Part shown: one piece after another, positions 59,565 to 64,000 of the stretch | How the letters are laid out: every line of letters begins with the position of its first letter | Position numbering within the stretch: the first letter of the stretch is position 1 | Source of the DNA: Gongronella butleri | Lineage: Eukaryota; Mucoromycota; Mucoromycetes; Mucorales; Cunninghamellaceae | Length of the DNA: 64,000 bases | Assembly (NCBI GenBank): GCA_025201375.1 | Contig: JAIWZP010000004.1 | Coordinates: 248,001-312,000 of the forward strand | Direction of reading: 5' to 3' | The notes under the pieces: generated by a model | The model's input: the letters and a program-made list of their open reading frames with translations, nothing else | What the model was told of the DNA's origin: nothing | Database searches by the model: none | Translations under genes and position numbers: made by a program

Positions 59565-61475
59565 ATGTCCAAGCGCGAAGGCATTTCTCTTCCCAAGCAA
59601 TGGGTGGCCGACATGGATGTGGACGTGGAACCCGCGGCCATCCGCAAGTCGTCCATCATCTGCACCATTGGGCCAAAGACCAACCATGTTGACAAGCTTG
59701 TCGAGCTGATTGATGCTGGCATGAACATTGTGCGAATGAATTTTTCGCACGGCGATTACGACGTAAGCAACCCGATGGGTCCCAAAAAAATCAAAAACAA
59801 AATGGAGATAAAGACGAAAAGCACCAATGGGCTTCATTGCATGTCAATGGGTGGCAAGATCAGCAGGCTTTCTCCATTCATGATGGTAACAATTTGGGCA
59901 TGACCATTGACTGTTTTTTTGTTTTTTTTTCTCACGCAGTACCATAAATCCGTCTTGGACAATGCCCGCGCTGCGGCTGCACGTAAGTGACAAGGCGGCA
60001 CCTTTTCCACCACCACGTGTTCCGCGACGGGGACGCAGACGTGACAGACGATCTCCTTCTGGCTAGCGAAAAAAGGAAAAAGGGCGGCCATGTGACTCAA
60101 TTATTTTTGCCTTTTTTTTTTTACGCAATTTTCGCGTTTGTTCCGACATTGTCGCGTGTTTGTCTCTTTTTTTTTTCTATTGTTTGCAGAGCGCCCCGAC
60201 CGCGTGATTGCCATTGCCCTCGACACCAAGGGTCCCGAGATTCGCACGGGTATGATGAGAGATGGCAAAGATTTGCCCATTAGCAAGAATCACGAGATGG
60301 TGTTCAGCACCGACGAAAAGTATGCGGATGTGTGTGACGACAAGGTGATGTACGTCGATTACAAGAACCTGCCCAAGGTGATGGACGTTGGCAAGGTCAT
60401 TTACGTCGATGATGGCGTGCTTTCGTTTGAAGTGTTGTCCAAGGCCAAAGATCATGTCAATGTGCGCGCATTGAACAATGGCACGCTTGCCAGCAAGAAG
60501 GGCGTGAATCTGCCAAAGACGGCAGTGGATTTGCCGGCACTGTCGACCAAGGACAAGCGCGATTTGGTGTTTGGCGTTGAAAATGGCGTGGACATGATTT
60601 TCGCGTCGTTTATTCGACGCGCGCAGGACGTCAAGGACATCCGCCGCGTGCTTGGCGACGCGGGCAAGGACATCAAGATCATTTGCAAGCTGGAGAACCA
60701 CCAAGGATGCGCGAATTTCGATGAAATCCTTGCGGAAACGGACGGCATTATGATTGCGCGCGGTGACCTGGGCATTGAGATCCCGTGCGAGCGCGTGTTC
60801 ATTGCGCAAAAGATGATGATTGCCAAATGTAACTTGGCAGGCAAGCCTGTGGCGTGTGCGACGCAGATGCTCGAATCAATGACGTACAATCCACGTCCGA
60901 CGCGTGCCGAGGTGTCTGATGTTGCCAATGCCATTTTGGATGGTGCCGACCTGGTCATGCTGTCGGGTGAGACTGCCAAGGGCGCGTATCCGGTCGAGGC
61001 CGTCAAGACCATGGCCGCAACATGCTCACTCGCTGAATCCGTGCTCTGCTACCCGCATCTCTTTAATGAATTGCGCCAATTGACGCCATGGCCCACCGAA
61101 ACAACCGAGACTGTCGCGTGCGCCGCCGTGTCCGCCGCCGCAGAGCACAATGCAGGCGCCATCATCGTCCTCAGCAAGTCTGGCACTACAGCTCGCCTGG
61201 TCGCCAAATACAGACCCACCCAGCCCATTGTCGTCGTCACTCGCAATGCCCAGACCGCGCGCCAGTCGCATCTCAGCCGCGGCGTGTTCCCCTTTGTCTA
61301 CAATGAGCAGCCCGATCCCGTCTGGGACAAGGATGTCGAAAATCGCATCCGCTGGGGCATCATCCAAGGCAAAAAGGACGGCCTCCTCAAGCCCAATGAC
61401 TCGGTCGTCGTCGTCCAAGGCTGGAAAGGCGGATTGGGCAATACAAACACCATCCGCCTCCTCATTGCTCCTTGA
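59565..61475 (+). CDS. PYK1: pyruvate kinase
   Basis: Exons 59565-59762, 59940-59982 and 60190-61475 give 508 residues. The enzyme converts phosphoenolpyruvate and ADP to pyruvate and ATP at the end of cytosolic glycolysis. The signature pieces are all present: [60 protein letters not shown] and [12 protein letters not shown]. The C-terminal allosteric domain has SKSGTTARL and GW.GGLGNTN. Exon 2 is only 43 nt. Both introns are fairly long (about 180-205 nt) and sit in the first 80 codons, where introns can boost expression of highly transcribed genes. The promoter is shared with the C2H2 factor gene. AATAAA is 11 nt after the stop. Confidence 0.97.
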
Positions 61476-61485
61476 AAAGAGAGTT

Positions 61486-61491
61486 AATAAA
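61486..61491 (+). terminator. AATAAA signal of pyruvate kinase
   Basis: AATAAA occurs 11 nt after the stop, followed by an A run. An alternative AATAAA is near 61607. Confidence 0.45.
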
Positions 61492-61499
61492 AAAAAAAA

Positions 61500-63384
61500 A
61501 AAAGAATAGGGGTCATCCGCAACCCACGCTTTTTTTTTTAACATTAACCTGTACCATTCCCTGGTCACCACCACGCAACGCTGAATCTCCTCGAGGTTGT
61601 ATCTATCAATAAAACGGTCGTTTTACCATGTTAAGCCAAGTTGAAAAGTGGCGCGCGTTGAAAAATTTTGAAAATAATCGTGCTTTTGCAAAAAAAAATT
61701 GCGCGGATGAAATCAAAGCAAAAGATGCCAAGGGGACGTTTGACAAAGGACAGACAAGCAGCATGCAAAAAAAAAAAAAAATAGGCCAAAAGAGAAGAAG
61801 TCGAAACAGTCAGATTTTCGAATATTACACCAGAATGCTGCACAATCGCAGGGTGGCGCAATCATTCTATGCCTTTCTTTTTGCAGAAGAAAAACGAGGA
61901 AGCTGGCTTTCATTTGAACACTTTTTCATGCCTCTGGGTGCGAAATAGGAGGAGCGTGACCAGTTTGCAGTTTAGCGTGCAGCCGTGACAATTTTGACAG
62001 AAAAAAACTCACTTCCTCAGATCAACCTCAAGCTTCCAGGGAAGACGGACCCCAAAGGGTAGTAACAGCAAAACAAGTGTCAGACGATTCTGCTTTGTGG
62101 ATTTTGAGAAAATCGCGTTTTCGTGACCTGGAGGTCTTGGTTTTAAGTGCTCGTCATTCGACGACAAGAAGTGCTAGAGTCGATTGCTCGACATGCCCTT
62201 GGAGAAAGCATCCAAAGATTCATATATGTGCATTTCGTGGAGCTCTGATTTATAGGATCCAAAGTTTTGACGGTTCAAAAATCACCCTCAAAAAAACGCG
62301 GTTTGGACGCGTCGTAAATCGCTCAAAAGCGCGTTCTTTTGGCGTCCCACGGCATCCACGTGTGCGCACAATCCATATCCACGAGATATGATATTTTCAG
62401 CGCGCTAAAAGCACGTCATCGAACAATGGCATTGCATCCAAAATCAGTGTTTTTTGGACTTCCATTGTCACTTTGTCCACAACTTACATAACAATGCTCG
62501 ACCCTTGCTAGCGTAGGAAATGGTGAGGGAGGCAGGATCTTGCTACCCTCCAAGTTTCGCGGCCATCCAGCGACCTATTTTGATTTTTGAAATTTGGCCA
62601 GGGGGTCATCCATGGATTTTGGTCATTTTTCATTCTGGCTGCTTGCTCGCCTTCTACGGGACCTAGAGCTCTGTGTGTGGGCTCAAATGGAAGGGGAGAG
62701 CGACCTTCATTGCACGGGCACGAGAATCAGCCAATGGGCATTTGCGACGTGCTTGAAAAAAGTCAAAATGGTTCTTTTGTGCATTTTACTCGATACAAAT
62801 GACGGTGCTCCACAATAAAACCAATAACAATTCGACAGTTATATAAAGCCATCCTGCCTACAAAAGTGTTGGTGGATCCCTTGATGCTTCTCGAGTAATT
62901 CGCGTATTTGGAATGAAAAAAAAATTGAGGCTTTGGCAGCTGCGACTATAAAAAAATTCGTGCCTTGACTATTGAATCCATGGTGTTCATCAAGGATGGC
63001 ATCTTTGGATGAATTCATCTATTGCAAAAACCAAAAAGGATGGCGGTGGTGAACAATTCTCAAAACAAAACTTACGTAAAGAATCTGTGCTCGTTTTTTT
63101 TTCATCTTCCCGCTGGGCGGCATTGACGCAAGGGCACCAAAAACGCGTTCTGATTGGCGGAGATCAAAGTCATTTGCCCAAAAAAGTGAAACGTGCAACC
63201 TTCTTTTCTTTTTTTTTCTCTCACCTCCACACTTTTTTTTTCTTTTTCTTTTTCCTCTTTTTTAGTCCTTTTTTGCTTTTTGTTTCACACCGATCGCGGC
63301 GCTGTCTGTTTCTCTTTTTTTTCCTGTTGCTTTTTGCGTTTGCTTTGTATATCGCTTTTTTTTCCTTTTTATTTTTCTATTTGT
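61500..63384. other. intergenic, no gene seen
   Basis: About 1.9 kb contain no supported gene. Stretches near 62060-62400 have the same AT-rich look as the R1/R2 regions, with GGACGCGTCG at 62307, but I could not align them to R1 or R2. From 63180 on it becomes T/C-rich like other promoters in the window and leads into the next gene. Confidence 0.45.
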
Positions 63385-64000
63385 ATGGGCGCCCAACATA
63401 GCCGAGAGCTGGTGCAGAACGACCGACTTCGTCAGCAGCAAGCGGGGACGAGGCGTGGCCAACCAGGAAGCGAAATTCAGAGTTTTACCAAGGTTCCCAC
63501 TGGTGCGACCGACGGTGTTTCTTCCCCAACGACGAGCAGCAACGACCATGGCGCGACAAAGAAGCGCAATCCGTTCAAACGACATTCACGCGATGCCCCG
63601 GCGGCCGAGCACATCACCATCAACCCCGTGCGCCACCAGGTGGTGCTATCTGAGCAGGCATTGCCATTGTCGACCTTGGCATCTGCTTCAAAACTCATCA
63701 AACGCAATAGCGACAGGCTGAAATTCAGCGCCTCGGGGTCCTCGTCCTCCCCAACCAGCCCCACATCCCCGCACCACCAACATCAACATCACTCTCATCA
63801 CCACAATAATAATCACCATCATCGCCGCAGAGAAATGGATGCCATCAGTGCTCTTTCCGTGACAATGAGCGATGATGACGAGGAATCGCGCCGCACGTAC
63901 CCTTCATCGTCGCGCTCGGGCCACTATTCAAGCTCCTACGACTCCACAAGCTCCATGCAGCAGCAACAGCAACACCAGCAACAACAGATGCTCGGGCGGT
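63385..64000 (+). CDS. 5' part of an unknown gene with a myristoylation-like start (3' end outside window)
   Basis: An open frame of 205 codons runs off the right edge. The start MGAQHSRE fits the N-myristoylation pattern (Gly2, Ser6), which would place the product on a membrane. The following residues are disordered: Ser/Thr-rich, then basic KKRNPFKRHSRD, then an ordered-looking ITINPVRHQVVLSEQALP segment, a His/Asn run (HHHNNNHHHRRR) and a Gln run near the edge. The family is not recognisable from this part. A strong T/C-rich leader precedes the ATG. The frame is uninterrupted, and composition matches the real genes here. Confidence 0.6.
   Translation, partial: MGAQHSRELVQNDRLRQQQAGTRRGQPGSEIQSFTKVPTGATDGVSSPTTSSNDHGATKKRNPFKRHSRDAPAAEHITINPVRHQVVLSEQALPLSTLASASKLIKRNSDRLKFSASGSSSSPTSPTSPHHQHQHHSHHHNNNHHHRRREMDAISALSVTMSDDDEESRRTYPSSSRSGHYSSSYDSTSSMQQQQQHQQQQMLGR

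Overview
This is nuclear DNA from a fungus. The protein-coding genes carry GT..AG introns of about 54-230 nt. The conserved products are typical fungal housekeeping and regulatory proteins: the End3 EH-domain protein, an F-BAR/SH3 cytokinesis-type protein, a GATA factor and a hexokinase-like protein. An early-diverging, Mucoromycota-like fungus is my best guess from the flavour of the pyruvate kinase and GATA-finger sequences, but this rests on recalled similarity and not on a search. Exon structures below were built by hand from splice consensus. For every complete spliced gene the summed exon length is a multiple of three and no internal stop remains.

Layout. 0-4 kb: the 3' part of a coiled-coil gene, then MPP10 (rRNA processing). 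4-10 kb: a degenerate repeat (R1 copy 1), a single-exon unknown gene on the minus strand and a long gene-free stretch. 10-15 kb: an 18-exon USP7/Ubp15-type deubiquitinase. 15-20 kb: asparagine synthetase with three TGACTCA boxes upstream, facing a GATA zinc-finger gene. 21.4-22.6 kb: an unknown gene with an HMG-box-like N-terminus. 22.7-26.1 kb: a repeat block. 26-33 kb: a YeiH/UPF0324-type membrane transporter, a four-span RING-H2 protein and a Ser/Thr kinase. 33-34 kb: R1 copy 2. 34.5-36.1 kb: a tandem pair of small paralogous two-zinc-finger genes. 36.6-42.4 kb: COG6 and an F-BAR/SH3 gene. 42.4-45.8 kb: repeat DNA rich in TACTGTA, containing a gene fragment inserted with an apparent 8-bp target-site duplication. 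45.8-51.1 kb: an atypical hexokinase and an MFS transporter on the minus strand. 52.5-54.2 kb: END3. 54.9-55.7 kb: R1 copy 3. 57.5-61.5 kb: a C2H2 factor divergent from pyruvate kinase. 63.4 kb to the end: the 5' end of a gene with an N-myristoylation-like start.

The genes do not form one pathway. They cover ribosome biogenesis (MPP10), ubiquitin turnover (USP7, RING-H2), nitrogen and carbon metabolism (asparagine synthetase, pyruvate kinase, hexokinase-like), membrane traffic and cortical actin (COG6, End3, F-BAR), transport, and transcription. The most unusual material is the 608-bp insert at 43.7-44.3 kb, the R1/R2 repeat families, the zinc-finger/tail-anchor gene pair, the eukaryotic YeiH-type transporter and the hexokinase with eroded phosphate-binding loops.
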